Source: Symbiodinium natans (lineage: Eukaryota > Sar > Dinophyceae > Suessiales > Symbiodiniaceae). Taken from it: DNA of 62,000 bases. Where the stretch lies: positions 322,710 through 384,709 of the forward strand of contig CAJNDS010002191.1 of NCBI GenBank assembly GCA_905221605.1, written 5' to 3'. Numbering within the stretch: the first letter of the stretch is position 1; the number at the start of each line of letters is the position of its first letter. The translations under genes and the position numbers were made by a program. Below are positions 33,051 to 45,262 of this stretch, piece after piece. Under the pieces are notes generated by a model, which saw only the letters and a list, made by a program, of their open reading frames with translations, was not told the DNA's origin and did not search any database.

Positions 33051-34809
33051 TGGTTCCAAGGGTGGTGGAGGGTTTTGGACTCCGAAGGGGTGCCAAACAA
33101 GTGAACGATCAAGCCCAAGCGGCCACTCAACCTCCGCAACCCCGCCCGAAGACCGACTTAGCCCGTAGCCCGGCCTCGCCCCCGCTGCCCAACTTCGCTT
33201 CTGCAGCCTGATGCGTGGACTCAGGAGGCCAATCGTTTCGCAACATGTTGGTACCCTAAGCACTCCATAAACCCCGCACCCGGCCCCCCCACCACTAAGC
33301 TTGCAGAACGTTTTCCTGTTGAACCCCTACTAAATCCCAGGCGTCCCTAAACCCTATAATCTATAATCCTATTTTTTCCCTGGGAGGTGTGGCGAGAGGG
33401 TTCCGCAAGACTCCAGCCCTTTCAGGGTTGCAGGGCTTCTTGTGTGAGGATCCGCAGAGTTCACGGTTTTAGAGCCTTCCGAGCTCTGTTTGGGGGCAAC
33501 ACTTGAGACTTCGCCTCGATACAATCCCCATGAGCTAAGGCAGCCCTGCAAGATGTACCGGCCCTAAACCCAAAGGCTCTGAGCATCAGCTGGGGCCACC
33601 AAGCACCCCATCTTGCAGAACCCTGAACCCTAAACAACCGTTGTCCACAGCGACTCCACATGTTAGATGGCACTGAAAACACAGCCCTCAAGAACTGCAA
33701 GAGGACAAGCTTTGCAAGGCGATTGACGCCCCACCCCTTCCTTCGAACGTGGTGGTTTCTGTGCAGACATTGCTTGACGCGGCGTTCTTCTCGAACCCTA
33801 AGCCCTAACCCTAAACCCGAACCCACCCCGCTTAACAACCCTTGTAAGGACGGACTTCCCCCCTCCTAAAACAAAACAACTGAAGCACAAAAAAACGACC
33901 AAAAGCCCGAAGGGATATCGAACCCGGGCTCAAGCAAAGATGGGCTTCCGGGCCCTGTTGACAGTGATGCCATCTTATACACAAAGCACTAGTTGCGTCA
34001 ATCTGGTAACATATAATTATAGGTAGTACAGCAGCCCCTTTGACTTAAACCTGGCCAAGGCATGCAGATCTTGCCGTTGCCTTCTGTTGTCTTCCTCTCC
34101 TTCGTAACGAGACTTTAAACTTTTTGTGATTCCCTAAAGCAAATACTTCCTAAACCCTCCATGCTGCCAGGGACCTCCACTGCCGATCCAAGAGCAGGCA
34201 ACACTTGCTTGGCCTGAGCTCTGGGCTCTGGGACATCCACACAATTCCTGTCTCACACCGGTGCCAACTCGAAATATCAACTCCCCAATCATAGCCCAAT
34301 CCTCTAAATTGGCACGGTTTCTTGCACATGTCTTGGAGACCACATATTCTTTGCATCCGCTCCTACACTGGTTCAGTAGGGAGGCAGTCTTCTGTACGAT
34401 GGGTGGGGGGTGGCTTGACTTGGCTGTTCAGGATACGAAGAGCCATGAGAGGCTAAGTAAGCCATAATCAGCCCCTGATGCCTTCGGCAAGTCAACTCCT
34501 GCAGGATGAAGAAGCTAAAGCCTCCGCAAAAACCCACGAGTCAAGCCTTCCCCTTAACCACCGCACGCGGTAATTCTTCAGAGGGGGGGAGAGCGGAAAA
34601 GGGGCTGGGGGGAGAAGTAGGGGTCCCAATGGCACATGCCTTAAAAACCCTTAAGCCCTAAACCCTAAACTTAAACCTCAGAAGCTCGTTGAGACGCCAA
34701 GAAGCGTTCAGGGCATTGCTGGTCCCGGCGCCGCCGGCACCGGCGCCGCCGGCACCGGCGGGCGGTGCCCGAGGTGGATGGTGCTGCCTTTAGGAGAGAG
34801 GCTTCATAA

Positions 34810-34920
34810 GGGGGTTTACGAAAATAGGGGACCCCCCCCCAAAATATGCACCGCCCAAATAGCAGGATTCCATGGTAATAAGGGCCCAGAATACCAGTAC
34901 CCCTATTTCCGGAAACCCCC
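34810..34920. repeat. Foldback family B copy
   Basis: The left end GGGTTTACGAAAATAGGGG and the right end (inverse) GGGTTTCCGGAAATAGGGG enclose about 70 bp, for 111 bp in total. It is the clearest member of family B. Relatives are at 49882-50006 and the remnants at 1301-1352 and 7737-7822. Confidence 0.65.
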
Positions 34921-36335
34921 ATTTTCCTGTAGGCCTCGAAGGTTAGAGCCAGTTGCGAGGGAGGATCTGAGTTTCAGGGCCGAGGACGGCGTGGGATTCG
35001 AAGCCGCCTGTATATTCTGTAAATTCTGCGTATGCTACTTTAAAAAATGATACTACCATATTCGATGAAGGGGCAGCTTTTGGAAGCCCGAGCCCCCCCC
35101 CCCCCCCCCCGTAAACGCCGAAGCCCGATTCTGAGGCCGGGCACATGAAGGAGAAGCCAACCTGCGCACCGGCCATGGCCGTTCCGATGGTCAGCATGAT
35201 GGCCTGGCACGGCCTAAACCCCCATTCCTCTTTTTTGAACCCGCGCTATGCTACTGCCATTCCTCGGATTATGAAATGTCCTCACATTTGGGTTCAGGCT
35301 TGCTAGGCTAATGTTCCGAGTTAATAGGCTCACCTCATGGGGATCCGCTTCGCCTGAGCTTACTGTTCGGACACCAGGAATTGCCAAGCTGTCGTACTTG
35401 GGACCTTTGGGGAAGAGAGCAAAATTGGCACAGTCAATTTCAATAAACCTAGCCCTGTCAGGACGCAGCGCCGCAAGCATGTCAGGCACAGCTGCTGTTT
35501 TGGCCCCGTGGAACAAGACTTGTGCGGACGAAACGCCCCCTCTGCCTATCCTGTGCTTATCATGTTTCAGCCTCGTGCACCTACACGCGAGAGATGTTTT
35601 GCTTTCACAACGTAGCTCGACGCGGTTCAGTTCGCTGAGTGCCGCCCGATGCCAGTACTGCACAGATGGCAATGATTAGTCCACGTGGGAACATCTTGAG
35701 ATTCTTGAGGGTTTTGGAGGGTAAACAGTTTGCAGATCCTACAGGGCTGACCTGCAATGCTGGAGGCTCAAAGTAGCGCAGTGGCCTATCACATTCCCCT
35801 ACTCTTTCTCTCTCTATATATATATTTTATTTATTTATTCATTTATTTATATACAAGTGCTTCTTGCATTTTTTGCGAACACTCCTCCACCCCCCACTCC
35901 CGTACTTGACCGGCGTTTGTCTCTGCATGCATCTGATGATGCAGGGAGGGTTGCACTAGGCAAGAGACACCACGTTAACTACCAGAAGACGCATCATCGT
36001 CCTATGACACACAGGTGGCTCATGGCAGCTTGCTTTTCCGCTACACGAGGCAGGGTTGCGCGCACTAGGTCCCAGGTACCATAAGCGCTCTGAATTAGCC
36101 AGACTTTAGTCCCTGGAAAAGCACCTTCACCACCCTAAATATTGTCAGTCGAATACTGGCAAAATGCTATAAAGGGCCATGACATCACGTACAGGAACCA
36201 CGACTGATCTGGCAAGACCAAGAAAGACGCTTTGTTGTGCGTGCTCAGTTTAGAAGACTTGTGACCGGCTCATATGTACGGCGCCGGATTCACAGGCAAG
36301 CATTGCAGAGTCACGTTTCCACATCCCCTGCACGC

Positions 36336-36644
36336 TCAGTACGGGTCGTAACGCTTGCCCTTCCCTTTGCCCTTTGAGCCCTTGCCGGAATCATAGCCAC
36401 CACCATAGCCACCGCCACCGCCCCCACCACCGCCCTGCAGCGTCACGTTGGTGGCCTTTGTCTTGCCACTTCGCGCATCTTCCTCAATGTCGAAGGTCAT
36501 CTCCGTACCGACAACCATGTCTTCAGAGCCGCCGTTGGTCAACTGAGAGAAGTGCACGAAAACATCGCCTGAACCGTCGGAGTTCTCGATGAAGCCGAAG
36601 CCCTTGCCATCCATAAACTTCTTCAGGGTTCCTGTGTACGCCAT
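36336..36644 (-). CDS. Cold-shock-domain protein, copy 1
   Basis: The product is a 102-residue, intronless protein. A cold-shock domain fills residues 1-65 and shows both nucleic-acid-binding motifs: KGFGFIE (RNP1) and VFVHFSQL (RNP2). A glycine run and GYGGGYDSGKGSKGKGKGKR tail follow, suited to RNA binding. Proteins of this type bind single-stranded RNA or DNA and melt secondary structure. I take the ATG at 36644 (MAYTGTLKKF) as the start because it sits at the canonical N-terminus of the domain. The frame is open further upstream but offers only a TTG. The protein is identical to copy 2, with a synonymous difference visible in the DNA. Confidence 0.92.
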   Translation of the reverse strand: MAYTGTLKKFMDGKGFGFIENSDGSGDVFVHFSQLTNGGSEDMVVGTEMTFDIEEDARSGKTKATNVTLQGGGGGGGGGYGGGYDSGKGSKGKGKGKRYDPY

Positions 36645-37427
36645 GGCTGGGGTGCGGCGCGGTCCTTTACGGGTAGCTGGCAACTAGGCTTGAAAGGCAA
36701 GTCTTTTCTCGGTGCAGGCAGACACACGCGGATGATCATGCTATACTATGTGGTCAGTGATTGTGACTTTCAGCAACTGGACAGGCACACAAGCACGTAC
36801 GGTTCTCACGATTTCTCACGCCTTCGGAAGAAAAGCGCCAACATGAAGTCTGAGGACCGGTCGTATTTCCCTAACTGATGGCCGAGCCCTTGCCTTACAG
36901 GCGTCTGTCGGAAGGCTTTTTGCTTCAGGACAAAATCCCAAGTTGTTTAGGGCAATCTTCGATTTACCGGTTGCACTCGCACTGGTCGGCTACAGCCGCC
37001 TACGGCACCAGGAAACACCATACTGCCTCTGACATCTACTGTAGGAAACCCACAGGGAGGATGTTTGCACACCGCCTGAATCCTATGCCAACAAGGTGAC
37101 CGCGTCTTTCCTTTTCCTGGATGCATGCACCGCATCCCAAGATCCGTCGCACTCTCGACTAATTACACAGACCAGTGTCGCGCAGTAAACCCTGCAGATG
37201 TACCTTCGCAACATTTCGCAACCCAAGCAAGAGGTTGACAATCGACTTCTGGCTAAATGCCATAAGGGCCATGACATCACGTACAGGAACCACGACTGAT
37301 CTGGCAAGACCAAGAAAGCCGCTTTGTTTTGCGTGCTCAGTTTAGAAGACTTGTGACCGGCTCATGTGCACGGCGCCGGATTCACAGGCAAGCATCGCAG
37401 AGTCACGTTTCCACATCCCCTGCACGC

Positions 37428-37736
37428 TCAGTACGGGTCGTAACGCTTGCCCTTCCCTTTGCCCTTTGAGCCCTTGCCGGAATCATAGCCACCACCATAG
37501 CCACCGCCACCGCCCCCACCACCGCCCTGCAGCGTCACGTTGGTGGCCTTCGTCTTGCCACTTCGCGCATCTTCCTCAATGTCGAAGGTCATCTCCGTAC
37601 CGACAACCATGTCTTCAGAGCCGCCGTTGGTCAACTGAGAGAAGTGCACGAAAACATCGCCTGAACCGTCGGAGTTCTCGATGAAGCCGAAGCCCTTGCC
37701 ATCCATAAACTTCTTCAGGGTTCCTGTGTACGCCAT
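37428..37736 (-). CDS. Cold-shock-domain protein, copy 2
   Basis: This copy encodes the same 102 residues as copy 1, with start ATG at 37736. One visible difference is synonymous: GCCTTCGTC here against GCCTTTGTC in copy 1 when read on the plus strand. The spacer to the next copy is also conserved. Tandem, same-strand, intronless copies are a usual way for dinoflagellates to raise output of a transcript, and trans-splicing of a shared precursor is likely but not shown by the sequence. Confidence 0.92.
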   Translation of the reverse strand: MAYTGTLKKFMDGKGFGFIENSDGSGDVFVHFSQLTNGGSEDMVVGTEMTFDIEEDARSGKTKATNVTLQGGGGGGGGGYGGGYDSGKGSKGKGKGKRYDPY

Positions 37737-38516
37737 GGCTGGGGTGCGGCGCGGTCCTTTACGGGTAGCTGGCAACTAGGCTTGAAAGGCAAGTCTTTTC
37801 TCGGTGCAGGCAGACACACGCGGATGATCATGCTATACTATGTGGTCAGTGATTGTGACTTTCAGCAACTGGACAGGCACACAAGCACGTACGGTTCTCA
37901 CGATTTCTCACGCCTTCGGAAGAAAAGCGCCAACATGAAGTCTGAGGACCGGTCGTATTTCCCTAACTGATGGCCGAGCCCTTGCCTTACAGGCGTCTGT
38001 CGGAAGGCTTTTTGCTTCAGGACAAAATCTCAAGTTGTTTAGGGCAATCTTCGATTTACCGGTTGCACTCGCACTGGTCGGCTACAGCCGCCTACGGCAC
38101 CAGGAAACACCATACTGCCTCTGACATCTACTGTAGGAAACCCACAAGGAGGATGTTTGCACGCCGCCTGAATCCTATGCCAACAGGGTGACCGCGTCTT
38201 TCCTTTTCCTGGATGCATGCACCGCATCCCAAGATCCGTCGCACTCTCGACTAATTACACAGACCAGTGTCGCGCAGTAAACCCTGCAGATGTACCTTCG
38301 CAACATGTCGCAACCTAAGCAAGAGGTTGACAATCGACTTCTGGCTAGCTACAAGGGCCATGACATCACGTACAGGAACCACGACTGATCTGGCAAGACC
38401 AAGAAAGCCGCCTTGTTTTGCGTGCTCAGTTTAGAAGACTTGTGACCGGCTCATATGCACGGCGCCGGATTCACAGGCAAGCATCGCAGAGTCACGTTTC
38501 CACATCCCCTGCACGC

Positions 38517-38831
38517 TCAGTACGGGTCGTAACGCTTGCCCTTCCCTTTGCCCTTTGAGCCCTTGCCGGAATCATAGCCACCACCATAGCCACCGCCACC
38601 GCCACCGCCCCCACCACCGCCCTGCAGCGTCACGTTGGTGGCCTTTGTCTTGCCACTTCGCGCATCTTCCTCAATGTCGAAGGTCATCTCCGTACCGACA
38701 ACCATGTCTTCAGAGCCGCCGTTGGTCAACTGAGAGAAGTGCACGAAAACATCGCCTGAACCGTCGGAGTTCTCGATGAAGCCGAAGCCCTTGCCATCCA
38801 TGAACTTCTTCAGGGTTCCCGTGTACGCCAT
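38517..38831 (-). CDS. Cold-shock-domain protein, copy 3 (two extra glycines)
   Basis: The product has 104 residues, start ATG 38831. It matches copies 1 and 2 except that the glycine run has two additional residues, from a 6-bp expansion of a GCC-type repeat. It is the 5'-most copy with respect to transcription. Its leader lacks an 11-bp AGCTGGCAACT segment present before the other two, and upstream homology ends about 70 bp from the ATG, so it may have a different promoter or trans-splice context. The frame is open further upstream (to 38990), but that extension is not shared with the other copies. Confidence 0.9.
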   Translation of the reverse strand: MAYTGTLKKFMDGKGFGFIENSDGSGDVFVHFSQLTNGGSEDMVVGTEMTFDIEEDARSGKTKATNVTLQGGGGGGGGGGGYGGGYDSGKGSKGKGKGKRYDPY

Positions 38832-41310
38832 GGCTGGGGTGCGGCGCGGTCCTTTACGGGCTAGGCTTGAAAGGCAAGTCTTTTCTCGGTGCAGGCAGAC
38901 ACATATGCGCATGATTGCGAGTGGCTCCGAATTACAGGCTGTCACAGCCTCTTCATGTATCAGTTCCAGTGGCGTGGAGACTGTGCGCACCTCTCAGTGT
39001 TTTGGCTAACCCCTGTCCCGGAATACTGTTGAATGTTGAAGACATGGCTTCGTCACGAGCTCATGGGGGTGAGCTTCAGCCGAGCCTGTGGCACCAGGAA
39101 TTGCCATGCTGCCGTCATACCGCTGAGGGATCTACAGAGAATGGTCAGGAGGAGATTCGCACAGGCTTATGCCACAAGGGATGTGTGTAGCAGCCCTTGG
39201 GGATACCTCTCCCATGACATACGTAGGTTATGCAGGGTCTTTGTTGGCACTGCGTTGTTACATGCGGAACTCGTGTTGTAACACTTGTGCTGAGTGACGC
39301 GTCTGCCCCATATCTTCCTGAGCACATTTTGCTGTTGAGTGAGTGAGTACATTTTGTTGTTGCCATGCCCTTTTTTGCATCCAGGCCTCTTGAAGACGGC
39401 CGGGGAAACACCAAAACCCTACTACAGGGCACTAGACCTCGACGCGGCTAAGTGCCGCCTGACGCTGGAAACTGGCCAGCCAGGATGGCAGCGGAAAGAC
39501 TTTCTGGGGACTTGGGGTATCGGGGAAGCATTTTATTATATACAGCTGAAAGATCTGATCTGAAGAATACTCCTGAAGATTGCGATGTGATCAACCCCCC
39601 CCCCCCCCTACTATAGCGAAGCTGAACGATGATGTCCATTCTTCCTCGGGTTTTCACTGACTCTTCATTTTGTCGGGTGGGGAGGTACTGAATGATTCAG
39701 AAGGATGTGCTGCACCCTTCTAAGCTGCAAATTCATACCATCTCGTGGAAGCCCCAGATTGTTCGGCGCTGAAACCAAACGTCCCGTGCAAAAAGGGGGG
39801 GGGGGGGACGGGGGGGGGGGAAGAGGCGCCTCGTTGTTTTTCGTTATTTTTGGTGGGGAGTTGACAGGGCTGTGGGATTGCTCCGGATGTGGATACATGC
39901 CAGCCGCCCTTTTCCACTGGAGGCGCGGAATACAATAGCACAAATCAGGTCCAGCACCGCTTCTAACATATGAAGAGCCCCGAGATACGAGTACTGCCAA
40001 GAAGAGCTCAAGAGCGTCTTGTGGGAGACGTTGCCTCAAACCCTAAACCCCCAACCTGGCAGAACCTATCAGTTCACCCTTCTGGCTCAGCCGCTGCTTC
40101 TGCTTTCAAAAGCAGCAGCCCACTGAGATCTCGCTGAGAAGCTGTCTTAGCCTCTGCAGCTTACGCTCTCAACTGTACGAGGGGCCAGGCCCGGTGCGCA
40201 ACTGAGACCCCCAACTTCCAAATTGAGTTTCATGTTGCTTGCTCTACAGGGTCTTGCTTCTTGAGGATTGATTCTCAGACGTGCCGGACGAATTCAGATC
40301 TACATTGCGTGCTGCCCATCTCATTCCGCTGGAAGGGCTATAGGGGGAAGGGGAGGCTGGACGGCAGTCGATGGACCGCAAGCAGCAATTGCATTAGTCC
40401 TCACCTGCTTGCTGGGCAGAGTAGAAGTTGGCCTCTTCTCCACTTCCCCTCTGACCCCCCCCCCCACCCCACCCGAGCTGTGGCTTACTGCGTGTCGCGG
40501 CTGGCGTGCTCTGATGGCCTCAGGCGAGGCGCTCAGGGCTTTCTGGGTTCCGACCTCCGACTTGACTAGCTAGGCAGCACCGCCCGAAACAAACGACTTC
40601 ATCCCAGCACAACATGCAGCTGCATCTTGATGGGCCATGCTAAGCAGGAAGCGCAGTCGTCTCGGCAGCCTTTCCGTGAGCCTTCTTCTTGGCAGTGTTG
40701 GGCCTGACCACAGGCTACTTCGCTTGGCTGCTTGGCTTCCAGACTCACGGCCTGGGCGACGCAGGCAGTATTTTGGAGGCTGCCCAGCCAAAGCGCAAGT
40801 TGACATGGAGGAGGTCAGAATGAGTTGGGTATGTTTGATGCTACTCACACTGCCAGTGGCTAAGCTTTCAGGGGCCAGGACGTGTGGGAGGAGGTTTACG
40901 GTAACGGACCCACATTGCGCTTGCTTCGTGGGGACGGCGTCTTCTGGCGTGCCTAGCTAAAGAAATGGCCTGCTCTGAGGCAGCGCCTTGGCCCTTGGCT
41001 GTCGACCGCCCACCCAAGTGCCACCCTCGCCACCCACACACACACACACGATGCCACCCAAAATTTGCAAGCCTCTAAGCTCAATACGGCCTCAACCGCT
41101 TGAACCTGACATGTCTTGTATTGAACAATAACATTTAGGGTTTAGGGTGACTACTCTTTTCTAGTAATACACTATAATATTGCCTATCCTTCCGCAAAAT
41201 AGTTCTTGAGACCAGACTTTCGCACCCACAGTGCAGCGGCCTGCCGCCGGCACCGCGGCGGAGCTTCGGAGCCACGACCTTCGGGAAATGGTCCCATGGT
41301 GTAAGGGCTC

Positions 41311-41398
41311 TTTAGGGTTTAGGGTTTAGGGTTTAGGGTTTAGGGTTTAGGGTTTAGGGTTTAGGGTTTAGGGTTTAGGGTTTAGGGTTTAGGGTTTA
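41311..41398 (+). repeat. TTTAGGG array, about 12.5 perfect units
   Basis: The heptamers are uninterrupted and without variants, in contrast to most arrays here. An opposite-strand array follows at 41498-41553, so the two face each other across about 100 bp. Confidence 0.93.
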
Positions 41399-42734
41399 CG
41401 TAGGGTTGGGCTGTTTGGGGTGGCTTAGGGGCCCCCAAAATCCCCTTCAACTCTCGGGGCGCTCACGTGTGGAGTTGATGGAGGGGGGTCTTCGCCTCTA
41501 AACCCTAAACCCTACACCCTAAACCCTAAACCCTAAACCCTAAACCCTAACCCCCTGCCCCCTTATAGGAAGGCATCTTGGAGCCTCATAAAACCCTACG
41601 CCCACCCAAAGCGAAGCTGTCCGTTGGCTTCTGTCTCAGGGCAGGGCGTCACTGAGGATCTCTACCTGTGACACCAGCAGATCTATCCTCAGCGGGGACT
41701 CACGGTTGATGCCAAGCAAAGCCTGGAAACAGCTCAAGGTGCTTTTCTGGGCTCAATGCTCAATGCTTCTCGTTAGTATCGTTCGATGGGCCTTAAACTC
41801 CACATTCGTAGCAGGAGTAGAGCGATGTTCCCCTCCAAGAAGAAAACAAAAAAACACCACAACCACGGATTGAAGCTGCCCAATGCCTCAAGAGGCTCAC
41901 GATGCAAGATCAACTTGCTGTCTCTTCGTAGGGAAGCATGCTTCCCTCTTATTCCATGCTGAGGACTGGTGATGGAACTGGGACGCCTGCGAAGCATTTC
42001 GGCTTGGAGCTAAACTTGGTGTGGCCCAAAGGGTCCATTTGTACTCTTATGACTCTGAGGAAGTTCAGTGCCCCAAGAAAACATCCGAAACAGGGATTAG
42101 GGCTTGGGGCAGCTCCAGGCCAACCATGCCATAACCCTGCCGCAACAACTGCGGCCGCCTACTACAAGTAAGAGCCCCCAAAGTCCAGCTGAGCACGGCC
42201 ACTTGCTGCTCTCAGCTTTCTTATCGATCTCTGCCGTCAAGTCCTGGATGGAGATGCTCTTAGCGCTTCTCCGTACGGATGTTCGAAGTAAATTCTATGC
42301 GTGTATGCATATACAAATATATGTATGCTACCAAATAAACATATGCATATATATATATATATATATGTCTGTGTGTATATGTATCGAGTAGTATAGACAG
42401 AGTCCCTTATAAGGTCAGATCGGGCAATGTACTCAACCTCAGGTCTTTAGAACAAAGCTATTGGACCAAAGGCCCTGGAGAGCCCTCCGAGGATAAGGCA
42501 TACAGACAAAAAAACTTGAGAAAATCCGCATATTGTCTCCAGCCGGTATAGGTGGACAGGGACTCGACGATCAGATCGGAGCTTATGGGGTTTAGGTCTA
42601 GGTTTTGTGCCACCCGCCAAGCAAACCAGCCACAGCGGGATAAGGGTTTCGCCGCTCACTCTCGCACAAGGAGGCAAGGCTCCAAAGGACACTCAAGACT
42701 GACAAGCCTCTAAGTGGACCAGGGTGTGGGGTTT

Positions 42735-42954
42735 GGCTCGAGAGGCACGCATCCTCAACATCCTCAACACTGACAGCCTCAGAAAGAGTCGCATGGTCCT
42801 CAACACTACGCTGCAGCTCCTCTGCGCTGACCTTGCAATGCTGGAGCGCTGAGGTTCTATAGGATTTGTTTGAAAAACCATGAGCAAGTTTACCCAAGTC
42901 CCAAAGCCTTACGAACGAACCCTTGAACTCTTTTTGCAACTGGACCGCGGACAA
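42735..42954 (-). CDS. Doubtful exon, helical
   Basis: The minus-strand frame following an acceptor-like TTTTCCTGGCAG reads LSAVQLQKEFKGSFVRLWDL, then a segment with SAEELQRSVEDHATLSEAVS. It is rich in charged and leucine residues, as in an amphipathic helix. After about 70 codons the composition turns to low complexity. There is no start codon and no family. It could be an internal exon or chance. Confidence 0.25.
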
Positions 42955-43076
42955 CTGCCAGGAAAAGATACTACCCCCACTCAGCCTGGGCTAAAACCCT
43001 GTACGTTGCCCTTTGAACCCTAAGCCCTAAACCTTAAACCCGTTTTTGCATCCGGGCTATGATGTCCTGGCCGGAA

Positions 43077-43154
43077 ACCCTAAACCCTAAACCCTAAACC
43101 CTAAACCCTAAACCCTAAACCCTAAACCCTAAACCCTAACCCTAAACCCTAAAG
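43077..43154 (-). repeat. CCCTAAA array
   Basis: About eleven heptamers with one CCCTAA slip near 43138. An opposite-orientation array at 43286-43395, which includes degenerate units, follows after about 130 bp of unique sequence. Confidence 0.9.
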
Positions 43155-43285
43155 ACCCCAGGGGGCTCGTTGGTTGTGTTCCCTGAGTCGAGCGCACATC
43201 GGCCTAGCGCGCGCGTCAAAGCGCTGAACTTGCCGTGGACTGCCTCGGACTCCTCAAACAAGGGTTTCACTGAAGCTTGCGAATA

Positions 43286-43395
43286 GGGTTTAGGGTTTAG
43301 GGTTTAGGGTTTAGGGTTTAGGGTTTAGAGTTTAGAGTTTTAGGGTTTAGGGTTTAGGGTTTAGTGTTTAGGGTTTTAGGGTTAAGGGTTTAAGG
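43286..43395 (+). repeat. TTTAGGG array with degenerate units
   Basis: Tandem TTTAGGG with TTTAGAG, TTTTAGGG and TTTAGTG variants over 110 bp. With 43077-43154 it forms an inverted pair of arrays. Confidence 0.88.
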
Positions 43396-45042
43396 TTGAA
43401 TAGGGGGGCAGGGAGTTTCGGGTTCTAGGGACTTGGACTTGGACTTGAAGGCAACTGCGGGTGCTGGACTATGGACGCTGTCGCCACTGTTTAGGGTTTG
43501 GGCTTAGGGTATGTTGGGTTTAGGATTTTTAGAGCTCACAGGGGGGTTGGATTGATTTTGAGGGACTTGCAGTTTAAGGGCCCCTGTGCCACATGCCACT
43601 GGCCGCAACGTGGAATGCGTGGGCGGACGCAGCTCTTCCTTCCGCACGTGCTTGAATCGGTTCCTCTAAACAAATCAGCGTTTGGGCCTGTAGGACTCTA
43701 GGCGAGGGCATGAAGAAACTCAGAGGATTGGAGTCTTTTGGCAGAAGGCCTAAACGCTAAAACCTAGCAGGGCAAACTGCAAGAGTCCCTTGACCTGTTT
43801 GAACCCTAAACCCTAAACCCTGAACGCCCTGCTCGGGTTTATTGCAACCTGGTGGGTGCATGTGAATCAACCTTGGAGGCAAGAACCAATTCAGATGCTG
43901 GCTTAGGGTCTTAAGGTTTTGTTTGGGTTTCTAGGGTTTTTGGGTTTTTTGTTGGGTTTTTTGGGGTTTTTAGGGTTTTTTTAGGGTTTAGGGTATTTGG
44001 GGTTTAGGGTTTTTTTCGGGCCTGGGGTGGGAATGCAAGGGCTACAGGGGCTAGGTTTAGTGCGTGCCAATGACTTGATGTGGCTACTGACTATAACTCC
44101 CCTTGTCGCATTCAAACCGGCGCTTTCCTGTGTTCCCCAACTCGCCCGGACGCCACAGCAGAGCTGCGCTGCAGCAGAGCGGGAGCTTAATTTGTAAATC
44201 GCGGCACGCCGCACGCATGAAAAGCGAATGAATCTGCATATGTGAGAACCGATCCGGCCCAGATGCCAACATGAGTTGGGAAATCAACTCAGAATTCAAT
44301 GCAGTCCTGTTATTTTTTTTTTTTCCTCGTGTTGGTTTTGACGCCGAACAGACTGTCTCATCCAATGACTCATCCAAAGAAACATCCCTTACAGGTGACC
44401 GAATCTCCCCCTGAGCAGCTTGTTGGATGTGCTAGGAGTTCGCGGGGAAGAAGGACCTGGCTGAGGCTCGGAAAACCCAAACCCCCCCCCCCCCCCCCCG
44501 CAACCATGAACCATTTTACCAAACCCCTCAGCCGTGGGGGTCCTTTGTTGCTGCCGCGCTGTGCTCAGCCTAGGAGCCACTTTCGAGGGATGGGAGCCCG
44601 AGATAGTTTTAGGGTTAAGGGTTTGGGGCTGCAGGCTTAAGAATTAGACCATTCGTGACTGGATGTTGGGGCGTGAAGACGTATGTAGGACCTTTCTGCC
44701 AAACCCAAAACCCTGCGCGTTATACAGGGTTTTCGCGGCTTTACTTCCGAGCTGTTGTGCCACACTTAGGGGTTCGGGTTGCGCTCAACGCAGGAAGCAG
44801 GACCCGAACTTGCAAGTATTGAAGTGTTGAGTTTTTGGGGCCTGGTAGCCGCTCAGAAGTACCCAAAGAGACAATCAAACAAGCCCCCCCCCCAACCTCC
44901 AACACCTGCATGTGGCTCTCAGTCTAGGACTTGGGGCATTGGGTGAATCCTGAACCCTTGACCTGTCGTCTCTGCAACAGATCCTGCCAGACATCTGACC
45001 AGATCCACCTAGTGAGTAAAACAGAGAAATGTACGTACATAC

Positions 45043-45044
<2 letters not shown>

Positions 45045-45087
<43 letters not shown>

Positions 45088-45262
45088 ATTATTATTAATT
45101 ATAATGATTATTATATATATATATATATATATATATTATTATTATTATTATTATGATTATTATTATTATTATATATTATCATATACATTATATATTAAAT
45201 ATATATATATATGTATATTTTTATTTATTTATTTATTTAATATATGTATTATAAATTATATA
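45045..45262. repeat. Compound AT microsatellite (TA, TTA, TTTA)
   Basis: About 218 bp contain only A and T with rare G or C. TA dinucleotides alternate with TTA trinucleotides and a TTTA stretch near 45220-45238. A frame of 105 codons crossing it is a repeat artefact (Tyr/Ile runs). Confidence 0.9.

Larger units (their letters stand above)
32610..36160. other. Intergenic DNA with foldbacks and doubtful exons
   Basis: No complete gene is supported. Listed separately are the CCCTAAA array at 32618-32642, foldbacks at 32779-32870 and 34810-34920, and a candidate exon at 32882-33050. A C18 run is at 35093-35110 and a TA run near 35813-35826. The minus-strand frame at 35214-35672 (152 codons) starts only with TTG and has no recognisable domain. 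Confidence 0.5.
36160..38902 (-). repeat. ~1.09-kb tandem gene array, 2.5 units
   Basis: Three head-to-tail units begin near 36165, 37255 and 38345, each with AGGGCCATGACATCACGTAC. The stop codons of the three genes lie 1092 and 1089 bp apart. Coding and non-coding parts are both nearly identical between units 1 and 2, with only scattered substitutions, so duplication or gene conversion is recent. Unit 3 loses homology just upstream of its gene at about 38902, which marks the array edge. Each unit holds one intronless cold-shock gene on the minus strand. Confidence 0.9.

Noticed and set aside
33905-33940. Another GGTTCGA-type motif on the minus strand
   Set aside because: It forms only a simple hairpin, and no cloverleaf can be drawn.
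41311-41398. Perfect TTTAGGG array as a chromosome end
   Set aside because: It is interstitial, flanked by unique DNA, and followed by an array of opposite orientation.
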